Origin: Clostridium sp.
GTDB taxonomy: Bacteria > Bacillota > Clostridia > Oscillospirales > Acutalibacteraceae
NCBI GenBank assembly: GCA_023663865.1
Contig: JAMPGU010000004.1
Span: forward strand, 1-64,000
Direction: 5' to 3'
DNA: 64,000 bases
Translations under genes and position numbers: made by a program
Shown: positions 50,971-60,755 of the stretch, in pieces
How the letters are laid out: every line of letters begins with the position of its first letter
Position numbering within the stretch: the stretch's first letter is position 1
The notes under the pieces: generated by a model
Databases searched by the model: none
What the model saw: only the letters and a program-made list of their open reading frames with translations
What the model was told of the DNA's origin: nothing

Positions 50971-52071
50971 CTATCTCTTGATTTTTCGTAATGCACGCAG
51001 CTCTTTTTTCATAGATTTAGAATTGTATCTAAACTTGGTAAAAAGTCTGACAATATAATAATAGGGCAGCAAATAGGGTCTTTTTTCAAGCGCTCTGTAG
51101 TTTGCTGTCATCTTTTTCTTTTCAGGGAAAAGTCTTTTTAAAATATATCTTCGCTTGGAGTTATTATATTCCTGCAGCTTTTGGGAATAGTCAATCACCA
51201 AATTGCCATACACACCGCTGTCTAAAAGAAAGTCCATCATTTTCTGCTGATTATCCGACACCGCGGTTCCATGAAACACAGCTTGCGTCAGCCCGATTGC
51301 ATCAACTGCAAACTCCTTAATTTTAATATCCTCCAGCATCTGAACCGCTCTATCCATATCAATAGGACTGCCATACTGCATCAGCACATAGATATCGCAT
51401 AAAAATCTGATTCCGCAGCCATTTGTTGCATAGTGCTTGTACATATGACAAATGGTGTACACAAAGTGTTCCGTACTTTCAACGGCATACTTATGGGGAT
51501 TTTTATCATCTGCCAAAGCATTTTTCCACAAATCAAAATGCGGGCAGAATTCAGCCTCTTCAAAAAACAATTCTCTGTGCCATTCAAAGGTGTAAAAAGG
51601 TTCCTTGAAAAAGTCATCCGAATTCTCGCAGGAGGTAGTAAGCCTAAAGCCGTGTGCTTTCATTATTTTTAACAGAGCATCACGCTTGCTGTAATCGTAC
51701 AGAATATCAATATCGCTCATTTGGCGCATTTTTTGCTGAGGATAAAAATTCCTGATAACGCTGCCCTTAACAAGCATATAGTCAATGCCCTTGGCAGACA
51801 AATCCTCCTCAATTTGCTCCAGCTCATTTTTCATGGCGATAAGCCGCAGAAGCTCATTTTGATTATAAAGCTGAAGCTCCTTAGCCTGCTTGTCAGGAAT
51901 ATCTATCTTGCTTAATACAGGAGCAATAATGGAATACACCTGCTGTTTTTTTGCAAGAGAAACAAACTCGCCCCAATTTATATTTTTCGGAGGAGTCTTG
52001 ATTGCAGTATTCATAATTGCCGACTTAATCAGCTCTACAAGATATTCACTTTCAGCAGACGAATATGTCAT
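50971..52071 (-). CDS. uncharacterised nucleotidyltransferase-family protein
   Basis: 366 residues. [20 protein letters not shown] followed by SDIDILYDY (residues ~95-125) is the nucleotidyltransferase signature with the Asp pair; the rest is helical. Fits the NTP_transf_5 family (PF14907), often next to PqqD-type genes, as here (2-bp gap). Substrate and role are unknown; it may act in a cell-surface or peptide-modification pathway. Confidence 0.75.
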   Translation of the reverse strand: MTYSSAESEYLVELIKSAIMNTAIKTPPKNINWGEFVSLAKKQQVYSIIAPVLSKIDIPDKQAKELQLYNQNELLRLIAMKNELEQIEEDLSAKGIDYMLVKGSVIRNFYPQQKMRQMSDIDILYDYSKRDALLKIMKAHGFRLTTSCENSDDFFKEPFYTFEWHRELFFEEAEFCPHFDLWKNALADDKNPHKYAVESTEHFVYTICHMYKHYATNGCGIRFLCDIYVLMQYGSPIDMDRAVQMLEDIKIKEFAVDAIGLTQAVFHGTAVSDNQQKMMDFLLDSGVYGNLVIDYSQKLQEYNNSKRRYILKRLFPEKKKMTANYRALEKRPYLLPYYYIVRLFTKFRYNSKSMKKELRALRKIKR

Positions 52072-52073
52072 AA

Positions 52074-52340
52074 TTATTCCTCAATAAGTTTTTTTGATTT
52101 TAGCACTGCAAGCAGCTCTTTTACATCTGCTCTGACTGTTGCTTCATCTACCTCATATTTTTCCAGCATTGCAGCTACAATGCTGTCCTCTGTCTGCTCT
52201 TCTTTCAAAAGTTCAAAAATAAAAGCAGCGGTCGGATTATTTTTTACAAGTCCGTTAAAATCCTTGGCAGCCTTGCCGGTTGCAATTGCAAAGCTTTCGC
52301 CATCTATTGAATTTGTAACAATACCATCTTTAAGCTTCAT
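52074..52340 (-). CDS. PqqD-like (RRE-type) small protein
   Basis: 88 residues starting MKLKDGIVTNSIDGESFAIA, with NPTAAFIFELLKEEQTEDSI and a C-terminal helix (VRADVKELLAVLKSKKLIEE). This is the winged-helix PqqD/RRE fold that hands precursor peptides to modifying enzymes. No radical-SAM gene or precursor peptide is nearby; its neighbour is a nucleotidyltransferase. Confidence 0.75.
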   Translation of the reverse strand: MKLKDGIVTNSIDGESFAIATGKAAKDFNGLVKNNPTAAFIFELLKEEQTEDSIVAAMLEKYEVDEATVRADVKELLAVLKSKKLIEE

Positions 52341-52385
52341 ACTATCATTCCTTATTATTTATGTTTATTCTTTTTTAACCTTATA

Positions 52386-53744
52386 TTAAAATTCCTTTGT
52401 AATTAAAGCAACGCTTTCTACATGAGGAGTTCTTGGGAACATATCCACCGCTGTCAGCTTTTGGGCAGCATACCCCTTTGCATTCAGAATTGCCAAATCC
52501 CTTGCCAGTGTTGCACTGTCGCAGGAAACGTAGATAATCTTCTGCGGGCTAAGCACCTCAATCGTATCAAACAATGTGCTGTCACAGCCCTTGCGCGGCG
52601 GGTCTAGGATAATGACATCCGGCTTAATTCCCTCACGCCGTAATACCTCTGCTCCCTTTGGTGCATCACCGCAAATAAAACGGGCATTATTTATGTGATT
52701 TATTTCTGCATTTCGTTTTGCATTCTCGACAGCCTGGGGAATAATCTCTATACCAACCAGTTCTTTGACACTGTCGGCCATAGTCAGACCAATTGTGCCT
52801 GCACCGCAGTACAGATCCAGAAGCACCTCACTGCCCTTTAAATCCGCAAACGCCTTTGCCGTATTATACAGCCTTTCACACTGATTGTGATTGACCTGAT
52901 AAAAGGAGTTGGGCGAAATTATAAACTCCTTACCGCAAAGAATATCTCTAATCGCATCCGTACCCCATATGGTTTTGGAGATCTTGCCGAGGATGACATT
53001 TGTCCTGTCCTTATTTATATTAACAACCACTGATTTCAAGCCTGAAACATTTTCTTTCAGCAATGCAATCAGCAAATCTTCATTTGGTATTTTGTCACCG
53101 TTAATGACTGCACAGGCCATAATTTCACCGGTGGCAAAGCCCTTTCTGAAATAGATATGACGAAGCAGACCTCTGCCTGTATTTTCGTCATAGGATGTAA
53201 CATTTTCAAGCTCAGCCCATTTTGCAAAAGCATTTAAGCCCTGTTCAAATTCAGCAGGCTGCAGCTTGCAGTCGGCACAAGGAATTATGCGGTGACTCTT
53301 ATATGCATAAAAGCCGGCATAAAGCTCGCCATCCGCAATTTGCACGGGATACTGCGCTTTGTTGCGATAGGCATTTATATCGTCAGCACCGATAATTTCC
53401 TCTGCTCTTATTTCAAGATGACCGATGCGTTGGGCAGCATCATTCACACGGCCGAGCTTATATTTAAGCTCCTCGGCATAAGTCATATTTCTGAAGGAGC
53501 AGCCGCCGCATTTTTTAGAATAAGGGCAGTCGCTTTCTATTCTAAACGGACTCGGTGAAATAATTTTATCAATAATGCCAATGGCATAATTTTTGGAGCG
53601 TTTAATAATATGAGCAATAATTCTATCCTCAGGTACTGTACCGCGGACGAACACAGCCAGTCCATCATATCTGCCCACACCGCTGCCTTCAGAGGTTAAG
53701 GCATCAATCGTTAATTCTATTTTATCATTTTTTGCCAGTTCCAC
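52386..53744 (-). CDS. 23S rRNA uracil-5-methyltransferase, RlmD/RlmCD type
   Basis: GTG 53742-53744 is chosen because AGGGG lies 7 bp before it; the frame starts 6 codons earlier without a ribosome site. 452 residues: TRAM RNA-binding domain (IDALTSEGSGVGRYDGLAVF), iron-sulfur site CPYSKKCGGCSF (plus C in PCADC), SAM motif LLDLYCGAGTIGL and catalytic VSCDSATLARDL. It methylates a U in 23S rRNA at C5. Confidence 0.92.
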   Translation of the reverse strand: MELAKNDKIELTIDALTSEGSGVGRYDGLAVFVRGTVPEDRIIAHIIKRSKNYAIGIIDKIISPSPFRIESDCPYSKKCGGCSFRNMTYAEELKYKLGRVNDAAQRIGHLEIRAEEIIGADDINAYRNKAQYPVQIADGELYAGFYAYKSHRIIPCADCKLQPAEFEQGLNAFAKWAELENVTSYDENTGRGLLRHIYFRKGFATGEIMACAVINGDKIPNEDLLIALLKENVSGLKSVVVNINKDRTNVILGKISKTIWGTDAIRDILCGKEFIISPNSFYQVNHNQCERLYNTAKAFADLKGSEVLLDLYCGAGTIGLTMADSVKELVGIEIIPQAVENAKRNAEINHINNARFICGDAPKGAEVLRREGIKPDVIILDPPRKGCDSTLFDTIEVLSPQKIIYVSCDSATLARDLAILNAKGYAAQKLTAVDMFPRTPHVESVALITKEF

Positions 53745-53810
53745 ATTCTTACCCCTGAACATAATTTTACATCTAACATAATAACATATTCGTTTTAATT
53801 AATCAATAAA

Positions 53811-53840
53811 AAAAGCACATCTCATAGAGATGTGCTTTTT
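53811..53840. terminator. bidirectional terminator
   Basis: AAAAAGCACATCTC pairs with GAGATGTGCTTTTT around ATA. It ends the minus-strand gene at 53859 and lies just upstream of the rRNA methylase gene. Confidence 0.9.
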
Positions 53841-53858
53841 GCTGTATTATTTGAGCGA

Positions 53859-54482
53859 TTAAGCAGCTGCTTCCTCGTCGTCTTTCTTCTTTTCCTTGAG
53901 AAGAACAAACTTTTCCATTGGGAAGAGTACAACCATTTGGATAAAGCCTGCTGCAAGAGAAGCAATTGTTCTTGCAAGACCATTAAGAACTGCGATATCT
54001 GCCTTTGCAATGATACCAACGAGCCAGCCCTGGAACCATGTGGAGAACAGGATAAGTGCAATCATAAGTACAATGTAGATAGCGAAATTGTACCAAGGTG
54101 CATCTGACTTGAAGGTTGTCTTTTTGTTCTGATAGAAGCCATAGATGTTAGCAATAAGGTTTGAAAGGAAGAACGGAAGGAGATAACCCCAAGTTACAAT
54201 ACCATCAATTACATATTTGCCCATCTGCTCAACACCCTTAGCTGTTGATGCATCAAAGATAACATCCGGCTTAAAGATGCCCTGTAAAAATACAGGAAGA
54301 GTTGCTGTTACACCATCAAAAATAAGAGGAAGCACATTAGCCAGTACAAGCTGAATAATGGTTACAAGACCTGAAACAACAAGGAACTTAACAAGCTGCC
54401 AAATAGTTTTGAAGAATGAACCTTTGCCCTCTGCAGCATTATCAATACCGCTCAAGCTGATTTTTTTCTTTTCGTCTGCCAT
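53859..54482 (-). CDS. GtrA-like multi-helix membrane protein
   Basis: 207 residues with four main helices (QLVKFLVVSGLVTIIQLVLA; WGYLLPFFLSNLIANIYGFY; IYIVLMIALILFSTW; LNGLARTIASLAAGFIQMVV). The segment FYQNKKTTFKSDAP matches the NKxxTF motif of GtrA-family flippase-like proteins. AAAGGAG ribosome site. Monocistronic between two terminator-like gaps; may handle lipid-linked sugars. Confidence 0.65.
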   Translation of the reverse strand: MADEKKKISLSGIDNAAEGKGSFFKTIWQLVKFLVVSGLVTIIQLVLANVLPLIFDGVTATLPVFLQGIFKPDVIFDASTAKGVEQMGKYVIDGIVTWGYLLPFFLSNLIANIYGFYQNKKTTFKSDAPWYNFAIYIVLMIALILFSTWFQGWLVGIIAKADIAVLNGLARTIASLAAGFIQMVVLFPMEKFVLLKEKKKDDEEAAA

Positions 54483-54599
54483 AATTTTTCTCCTTTTTTA
54501 TGTAGGCAAGAAAGAATTGATCCCTACGCAATCCCCTCTCGTCTAAGTGTTTTACTTTATCATTATAACAAGCGTCCGCACACATTGCAAGATATTTTT

Positions 54600-56276
54600 T
54601 TAAAACAGCAGTCCGATAGCAGCGTTACCGCCAATTGTGTGAATAATTGCCACAATTGCCCAAACAATTAAAGCAATAATTCCTACAAGAACTGCTATAA
54701 TCAAGATGACGAACAGAATAAGCAGTGCCAGTACAAGCGGGCCTTTTTTGCTCGTCTTTACAGTATCGTTAAATGCTCGGTTTTCTTCCTTGGCAGGTGC
54801 AGGATTTTCTTCATCATAAAGAGGATAAAGCGGTAATACAGCATCGCTGTCCTTAAATTCACAGTCCTTCCAAAGCAAAGGCTCTACAAGACCGCGGACA
54901 CTGGTTGCGCCCTTTAAGAATTTGCCGATACTCAAATGAATTGTGTTCAAGAAGGAATCAATAATATTAAGGAAACCGCAGGTCAGCTTATATTCTCTTG
55001 TTTCCGGACCATAAGGGGAATCACCACAGTATAAATTCTGTACAAGCTCAAGAATAAAGTCAACAACTCTGTTGTCAGCTATATCTGCAATATCTGCCTT
55101 TTTAAGTCCGCTTTCCTTTTTACAAAGCTTCCAAATCTTTTTAAAGGTAAGCTTATTCAGGAATTTGCCGATTGGCTTAATCAACCAGCCAATTTTCTTA
55201 ACCTTTTCACCCGGAATGGAAAATGCAGGGGTCATATCTGCCAGCACGTCAATATCATTGCCCATTGCCCAGATAACCTTTGCAATCATACCGAAGAAGA
55301 AGCCCTTCATATATTCAGGGAAGGATTTACCATCTGTATCCAGTCCCTCAACATTGTCAACAAAAACCGTGTCCACATCAACCTTGGCATTCTTAGGGTC
55401 AAGCACAACATTTCGCATGACGGGCGGACATCCGATAACAGCACCGCAGGCAATATCATAAAAGCGGTTGCCCTTTTCCGTAGTAACATAGCCGATATTA
55501 TGCACATGGGTATGACCCGTAAGCATAACCTGCAGACCTGCATCTGCAAATATTTCTCTTGTAGTTTCATGATTTCTCTGCATATCGCCCTTGCCGATAA
55601 TAGAGTAGAAGGGTGATGGTGAAATCATTGGGTGGTGCGTCATTGCAACAACAAACTGATCGTTTGCCTTTGCATCCTCCAGCTGTTCCATAATCCACTT
55701 CATACAGTCATCACTGTAGCCTGAACCGCGCTCGCCCTCCGGCTTGAAGTTTGTATCATCGTTCAGTGCAAACAGACGATAACCCGGAGCCAGCTGAACA
55801 ACATAGCTCATGGATTCTTTATGGGTTGAGATTGCCTCATTCGGACCAAACTCATAATACATATCCCATAAATCCTGTCTGTTCTCAACAGCAGGAACCT
55901 CAATCTGCTCATCGCCCACAAAGCCCTTTGACACACCGCCTGCACGGAAATCGTGTGTAGCTGTAATGACATACACTCTTTTGCCGCGCTTTTTCAAATC
56001 ACGAAGCATCTCAATAAATTCCTCGTGAGAGGTAAGCTCACCGTTGCGTGTGGTATCACCTGATAAAACAACAATATCCGTGGAGGTATCTTCGCACAGC
56101 ATATCAAAGGCTCTCTTTAAAACAAGTCCGCTGTCCTTAACAACCATCTGTGATTTGGACTCATCCTTTTCGTAAGCCTTACCCTCAGTACCGTTTTTTC
56201 TTGAGTAATAATGCGTGTCCGTAATAAACTGAATTTTTAACGGTTCATTATTACTTCCGTAAATTTTGTTAGCCAT
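54600..56276 (-). CDS. calcineurin-like metallophosphoesterase with membrane tail
   Basis: 558 residues. Metal-binding motifs in order: ITDTHYYS (D-x-H), LSGDTTRNGE (GD), ITATHDF, MTHHP and LTGHTHVH. The C-terminal ~50 residues form a hydrophobic helix and tail (VLALLILFVILIIAVLVGII). AAGGGGAATAAGAA before the ATG; 3 bp from the glycosidase gene, so co-transcribed. Substrate unknown; the domain may face the cytosol. Confidence 0.85.
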   Translation of the reverse strand: MANKIYGSNNEPLKIQFITDTHYYSRKNGTEGKAYEKDESKSQMVVKDSGLVLKRAFDMLCEDTSTDIVVLSGDTTRNGELTSHEEFIEMLRDLKKRGKRVYVITATHDFRAGGVSKGFVGDEQIEVPAVENRQDLWDMYYEFGPNEAISTHKESMSYVVQLAPGYRLFALNDDTNFKPEGERGSGYSDDCMKWIMEQLEDAKANDQFVVAMTHHPMISPSPFYSIIGKGDMQRNHETTREIFADAGLQVMLTGHTHVHNIGYVTTEKGNRFYDIACGAVIGCPPVMRNVVLDPKNAKVDVDTVFVDNVEGLDTDGKSFPEYMKGFFFGMIAKVIWAMGNDIDVLADMTPAFSIPGEKVKKIGWLIKPIGKFLNKLTFKKIWKLCKKESGLKKADIADIADNRVVDFILELVQNLYCGDSPYGPETREYKLTCGFLNIIDSFLNTIHLSIGKFLKGATSVRGLVEPLLWKDCEFKDSDAVLPLYPLYDEENPAPAKEENRAFNDTVKTSKKGPLVLALLILFVILIIAVLVGIIALIVWAIVAIIHTIGGNAAIGLLF

Positions 56277-56279
56277 TTC

Positions 56280-58961
56280 TTATTCCCCTTTTATTTCAAG
56301 CACACCGGACTTTATATCCTTACTGAATGTAAATTCCAGCGAGCCCTTATTTCTTTCAGCAAATGCAATTTCTTTTCCGTCAAGATACGCCTTATACTGT
56401 GCGTCGTCACACAAGGTAACAATCAAACTGTATTTATCATTATCGCCATAGTATTTAAAAGAAATTTCAGCGCTATTATCTGTTGTTCTCTGATAATCTG
56501 TCCACAGGTCGAAGCCTGTTGTAACCGTCTGCGGCTTATAGTAGGCATTTGCCCAAATACAGATTGGAGCTGACAGTCCGCCGAAATTATGGAACCATCC
56601 GCCGCGCTTTGTCTTAATGCCAAAGCATTCATATGTATTGTAGGAAAAATCTGTCTCTGCCTTCCACATATCAAGAGCAGTCTTGGCAATATCAAAAGCA
56701 AAATCGGTTTCGCCATTATCCAGCATCGTTTTCCAGACAAACCACTGATGGCTCATCCAAACGTTACCGTTCCAGTATCCGTCATCGAAATAATAGCCTG
56801 CCGACATATCCACTGCGGATATACCTGCCTGAGACCACATTTCCTCAGGATTTTTTATATGATTCAGCAGTCTCTGCTTTCTTTCACCGGACACAGCACC
56901 TGCAACTAACGGATAAATTCCGTCCATACCCTTATTGAAATTCTCGCCGTCATCCGTACGCATAATGCCGATTACATTGCCGTTATCGTCATATTCGGTA
57001 TAGCCGAAATATCCGCTTTCCTCATCCCAAGCCAGCTCATTGAGTGCCTTTGTTGAATAGGCAATATCCGCATCATAAATCTTAACGTCATCCTCTCTGC
57101 CAAGAGACACCGCCACCATTTTCAGAATTTTTCCTGCACGGATGATCTGCGCCGTTGACAAGCAGGGACAGGTATACTTTTGTGATTTTCTGTTCATCAT
57201 TTCCACCTGCGCCGGATAGTCATCCATACCGCAGTGGGAATACCAATAATCATAGGTAGTTAAAAGCCCGTTACCGAATTTTGCTACGGTAGAGGCATGG
57301 GTTCTGCCCCGCAGAAATTCATAATAAAGCTTGATTTTATCATATAGAAATGCAAGGCTTGCCTTATCATCGGTTCTCTTCAAAAGCTCGAGATACTCTG
57401 CAAACTGCGTTGGAACTAACGAGCCGTGAAGCAGAAATGCAAAGTCCTTATTTGTATCATCGCACAAATACATATTAAGTGCATAACGGCACAAATCCTT
57501 TGAAAATTCCAGAAGTCCCATACCGATAAATCCGCTGTCCCAAGTATAAAAGCTGTCCCATCTCTTACCGGGGGTATGGTGAACAACATTCTCACCATGG
57601 CGGTAAACGGGATATACAACATTTGTCAGAAGAGTGGCTCTCAGTATCTCTGTTGACAAGCTGTATTTTTCACCGGCTTTGTTATACTTGGCTGCTGCAT
57701 TTTCAGCTTTAGCACAATTATAAATTTTCTCATATTCCGCATCTGTAAGCGGCTCCTGCTTTTCATTAGACAGCACCACATATTCGATATGAGGGGTATT
57801 TGGCTCAATAAATATTGACTTAATAATTGTATTATGGAAAAAGCCCAAATCGCTGTGCTTTCTCTTAAAGGAGTTTGAAAATGTCTCCGATAAATCATCA
57901 TAGGTATGGTCGCCGTTAGACAAACGATTGATCAGTGCGTCCTCCAGTGAGCCTGACGGAAGCTTACGCTCTCTTGTATTTTCATTATGTGTCAGAATAT
58001 AAAACGGTGTATCAACACCCTCATAGCACAGCTTGGTTCTATGTCCCCTGCCTGCCGCTTCTGTTTCGATATCCGGCACATACGGATAATGCGCATATTC
58101 AACAGTCAGGTTATCCTTATCGCTCTCCTCAATAACTGCAAAGAAATCAAGCTCTACTCCTGCTGTACCAAGGCTTTCCAGAGTAAAGCTCTCCATATAC
58201 GGAAGATATGCAAAGCCCAGCGCACTGCTGTTTTTGAAGATAATCTTTGTGTCATTCATCATAAATACAGCATCACCGTCGGTAACCGTCTTATATCTTA
58301 CTGCTATAACAGGATTTTCAAAGCCTGATGCATCTAAGCTGTAAGACACCTTGTCACCCTTTTCACAGCCAAAAGGTTTCAGATTAAGGAAATGCACATG
58401 ATAATTTTCACATCTGTCACCCAGTCCTTTGCCCAAATAAAAATCCTTGTCTGCGAACATTCCCTTAAACATACCGTCAGGATTTTCCTCGTCCCAAGGT
58501 CTTGGTGTATTATATTTATATTCTTCATAATCATTTGCCGTTTTTATCACACATTTTTCAGGCGTATGAACACGGCAATATGTAGGATAAGGGAATTCAA
58601 GTGCCCCGAAAATATTCAGCAAACAGTTTTGTGAAAGCTCCGTATTATTAAAGAACTCGCATCTCATTAAATATGCATCATCCTTCATTTTGGAGAATGA
58701 AACATCGGCATAAACCTGATCCTTCCACATAAGCTCATATCGGTATGAATAATACGTGTAATCACTGCTGCAGTTCCACAAATGATAATTGGAGGGTACT
58801 GTAACATTCGGCACAGGTGTTGCACTGTTCCACAAGGTAGGATGTACGGAAAAATCAAATCTGGCACCCTCGTCTGCCATAGTCTCAATGATTTTTGAGA
58901 GTCCCATATATTTTTTGGAATAAGGTCCCCACAGGGGCATTTTAATAGTATCTTTGCTCAT
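56280..58961 (-). CDS. GH63-like (MGH1-type) glycosidase
   Basis: ATG 58959-58961 (AAAGGAA upstream) is chosen; the frame extends 29 residues further. 893 residues. (alpha/alpha)6-type segments: VVHHTPGKRWDSFYTWDSGF (catalytic-Asp region), DDYPAQVEMMNRK, GYYFDDGYWNGNVWMSHQWF, ETDFSYNTYECFG. These are typical of GH63/GH37-related alpha-glycosidases (YgjK-like). No signal peptide, so probably intracellular degradation of an alpha-linked oligosaccharide. Has the promoter at 58995-59023. Confidence 0.75.
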   Translation of the reverse strand: MSKDTIKMPLWGPYSKKYMGLSKIIETMADEGARFDFSVHPTLWNSATPVPNVTVPSNYHLWNCSSDYTYYSYRYELMWKDQVYADVSFSKMKDDAYLMRCEFFNNTELSQNCLLNIFGALEFPYPTYCRVHTPEKCVIKTANDYEEYKYNTPRPWDEENPDGMFKGMFADKDFYLGKGLGDRCENYHVHFLNLKPFGCEKGDKVSYSLDASGFENPVIAVRYKTVTDGDAVFMMNDTKIIFKNSSALGFAYLPYMESFTLESLGTAGVELDFFAVIEESDKDNLTVEYAHYPYVPDIETEAAGRGHRTKLCYEGVDTPFYILTHNENTRERKLPSGSLEDALINRLSNGDHTYDDLSETFSNSFKRKHSDLGFFHNTIIKSIFIEPNTPHIEYVVLSNEKQEPLTDAEYEKIYNCAKAENAAAKYNKAGEKYSLSTEILRATLLTNVVYPVYRHGENVVHHTPGKRWDSFYTWDSGFIGMGLLEFSKDLCRYALNMYLCDDTNKDFAFLLHGSLVPTQFAEYLELLKRTDDKASLAFLYDKIKLYYEFLRGRTHASTVAKFGNGLLTTYDYWYSHCGMDDYPAQVEMMNRKSQKYTCPCLSTAQIIRAGKILKMVAVSLGREDDVKIYDADIAYSTKALNELAWDEESGYFGYTEYDDNGNVIGIMRTDDGENFNKGMDGIYPLVAGAVSGERKQRLLNHIKNPEEMWSQAGISAVDMSAGYYFDDGYWNGNVWMSHQWFVWKTMLDNGETDFAFDIAKTALDMWKAETDFSYNTYECFGIKTKRGGWFHNFGGLSAPICIWANAYYKPQTVTTGFDLWTDYQRTTDNSAEISFKYYGDNDKYSLIVTLCDDAQYKAYLDGKEIAFAERNKGSLEFTFSKDIKSGVLEIKGE

Positions 58962-58994
58962 AGTAAAAAGTTCCTTTTGGTTATAACTGTATTT

Positions 58995-59023
58995 ATTATC
59001 TACTATTTTATAAATTTTGTCAA
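58995..59023 (-). promoter_or_regulatory. promoter of glycosidase-phosphoesterase operon
   Basis: Minus strand TTGACA (59018-59023), 17 bp, GATAAT (58995-59000), ending 33 bp before the ATG. Confidence 0.8.
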
Positions 59024-59041
59024 TATAATAAAATACCATCA

Positions 59042-59070
59042 TTGACAAACTTAATATAATAAAGTAATAT
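59042..59070 (+). promoter_or_regulatory. promoter of cpsCDB operon
   Basis: TTGACA (59042-59047), 17 bp, TAATAT (59065-59070), about 50 bp before the first gene and divergent from the glycosidase promoter. Confidence 0.8.
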
Positions 59071-59120
59071 AAAATATAGTGATTAAAATGACCTCATAAA
59101 AAACGATGGAGGAAGTTATC

Positions 59121-59894
59121 GTGAACTTAGACGCAAATATTCAAAAGTTAATTTCGACTGTATTAAAAAAATGGAAGCTTATCGTTATTTTTGCTGTTAT
59201 CGGCGCATTACTTGCATTTTTCTACACCTCTCATTTTACAACCCTGACCTATTCATCCAGTGTTGAATTTTTGGCTTATGCACAGGATACACAGCAGGAT
59301 CTTGCAGAATCCAGCACGATTGTACAGGCTACAAGCAACACCAGTAAAATGAACTATGCCATGAAGGCACTCAACACATATATTGAGTTATTCAAGACAA
59401 ATGAATTCAATCAAAATGTTGCTGATGAAATCAACGAAAACTACAGCACCTCATACTCAGCAGGAACAATCAAGGGCGCTACAACGATTACAACGATTGA
59501 AGACACAGCCATGTTCCGAGTAACCATAACAACAACCAATGCTGATTTATCCTATCAGATTGCGCATCAGCTTGAAAAGAGTATTCCCGAGAAGATGAAG
59601 AACACAAGTGACGGTATTGTCCGTGCATCTGTAGAGGACAAGGCATTAAAGGCCACCACCTCTGAAAGTCTCGGATATCCTAAAAAAATTACAATCGGTT
59701 TTCTTGCAGGCGCAATTCTTGCTGTAGCATATATCATTCTGCGTGACTTTATTGATGTACGTATCAAGAGCAGTGATGAGCTGACTGAAATATATGATAT
59801 TCCTGTTTTGGGAACTATTCCTGAATTTGAATTTAAACAAACAACGAAATCCGAAAGAAAAGCTGTCAGCGAGGAGGTAAACGGCAATGTTTAA
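59121..59894 (+). CDS. cpsC: capsule chain-length/transmembrane kinase modulator (CpsC/YveK-like)
   Basis: GTG 59121 is chosen (GGAGG 8 bp upstream); ATG 59106 lies within the ribosome site. 257 residues: Wzz domain, TM1 (KLIVIFAVIGALLAFFYTS) and TM2 (ITIGFLAGAILAVAYIIL), then the cytoplasmic tail ending with DIPVLGTIPEFEF that activates CpsD. Overlaps the next gene. Confidence 0.88.
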   Translation: MNLDANIQKLISTVLKKWKLIVIFAVIGALLAFFYTSHFTTLTYSSSVEFLAYAQDTQQDLAESSTIVQATSNTSKMNYAMKALNTYIELFKTNEFNQNVADEINENYSTSYSAGTIKGATTITTIEDTAMFRVTITTTNADLSYQIAHQLEKSIPEKMKNTSDGIVRASVEDKALKATTSESLGYPKKITIGFLAGAILAVAYIILRDFIDVRIKSSDELTEIYDIPVLGTIPEFEFKQTTKSERKAVSEEVNGNV

Positions 59895-60744
59895 AAAAGC
59901 AAAAAAAGATAAAAGAAGCCATTCCCTTGACAGTTCACGTTATATTCTTAATAATGCTCCGATTCAGCCTGCTTTAAAGTTCAGAATAGAAGAGGCATAC
60001 AAGACCATAAGAACGAACATTATGTTCTCCATAATGAAGAAGGGCTGCAAGACAATTGTTGTCAGCTCTTCAAATCCCAGCGAGGGCAAAACCACATCAA
60101 CCGTTAATCTGGCTGTTACAATTGCGCAGGCAGACCAAAGAGTTTTGCTGATAGACGGAGATTTGCGCAGACCGCAGGTACACCGCTATTTTTCAGTTTC
60201 CAACGCACCGGGACTTACCGATTATCTGAGTGACTGCATTTCAGGTAAAAAGAGAACGGATTTATTCAGTGTCATTCATCCGACAGAGTATGAAAATCTG
60301 TCCATTCTCTGCTCGGGCTCAATTCCGCCAAACCCTGCTGAGCTTTTAGGCTCTGAGCTTATGAGCGAATTTTTGCAGTATATAAGCAAAAGCTATGACT
60401 ATATTGTCATTGATACACCGCCTATAAATGTTGTTTCGGATGCATTACCGCTTATCAGGGAGGCTGATGGCATTGTGCTTGTTGTCAGACAAAATCAGAC
60501 AACGCATCCTGAGCTTCAAAAGACACTGAAATCTTTGGAATTTATAGATGCAAAAATTCTTGGATTTCTGGTTAACTTTGTTGAGTCAAAAGCAACCCGA
60601 TATAAAAAGACTTACAATGATTACGGCTACAGCTATGGTAAATACAGCAGCTATGGTTACAGCTACGGCAAATACAGCGGCTATGGTTACAACAGCAGCT
60701 ATGGATTAGGCGGTCAAAAACAGGATGACCCAAGAAACAGCTAA
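59887..60744 (+). CDS. cpsD: tyrosine-autokinase CpsD/YwqD-like
   Basis: 285 residues. Walker A SSNPSEGKTTSTVNLA, Walker A' LLIDGDLRRPQVHRYF, Walker B YIVIDTPP. The C-terminal 45 residues are a Tyr/Gly/Ser cluster (YSYGKYSSYGYSYGKYSGY), the autophosphorylation tail. It controls polysaccharide export with CpsC and CpsB. 11 bp before cpsB. Confidence 0.93.
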   Translation: MFKKAKKDKRSHSLDSSRYILNNAPIQPALKFRIEEAYKTIRTNIMFSIMKKGCKTIVVSSSNPSEGKTTSTVNLAVTIAQADQRVLLIDGDLRRPQVHRYFSVSNAPGLTDYLSDCISGKKRTDLFSVIHPTEYENLSILCSGSIPPNPAELLGSELMSEFLQYISKSYDYIVIDTPPINVVSDALPLIREADGIVLVVRQNQTTHPELQKTLKSLEFIDAKILGFLVNFVESKATRYKKTYNDYGYSYGKYSSYGYSYGKYSGYGYNSSYGLGGQKQDDPRNS

Positions 60745-60755
60745 GAGGTAAAACA

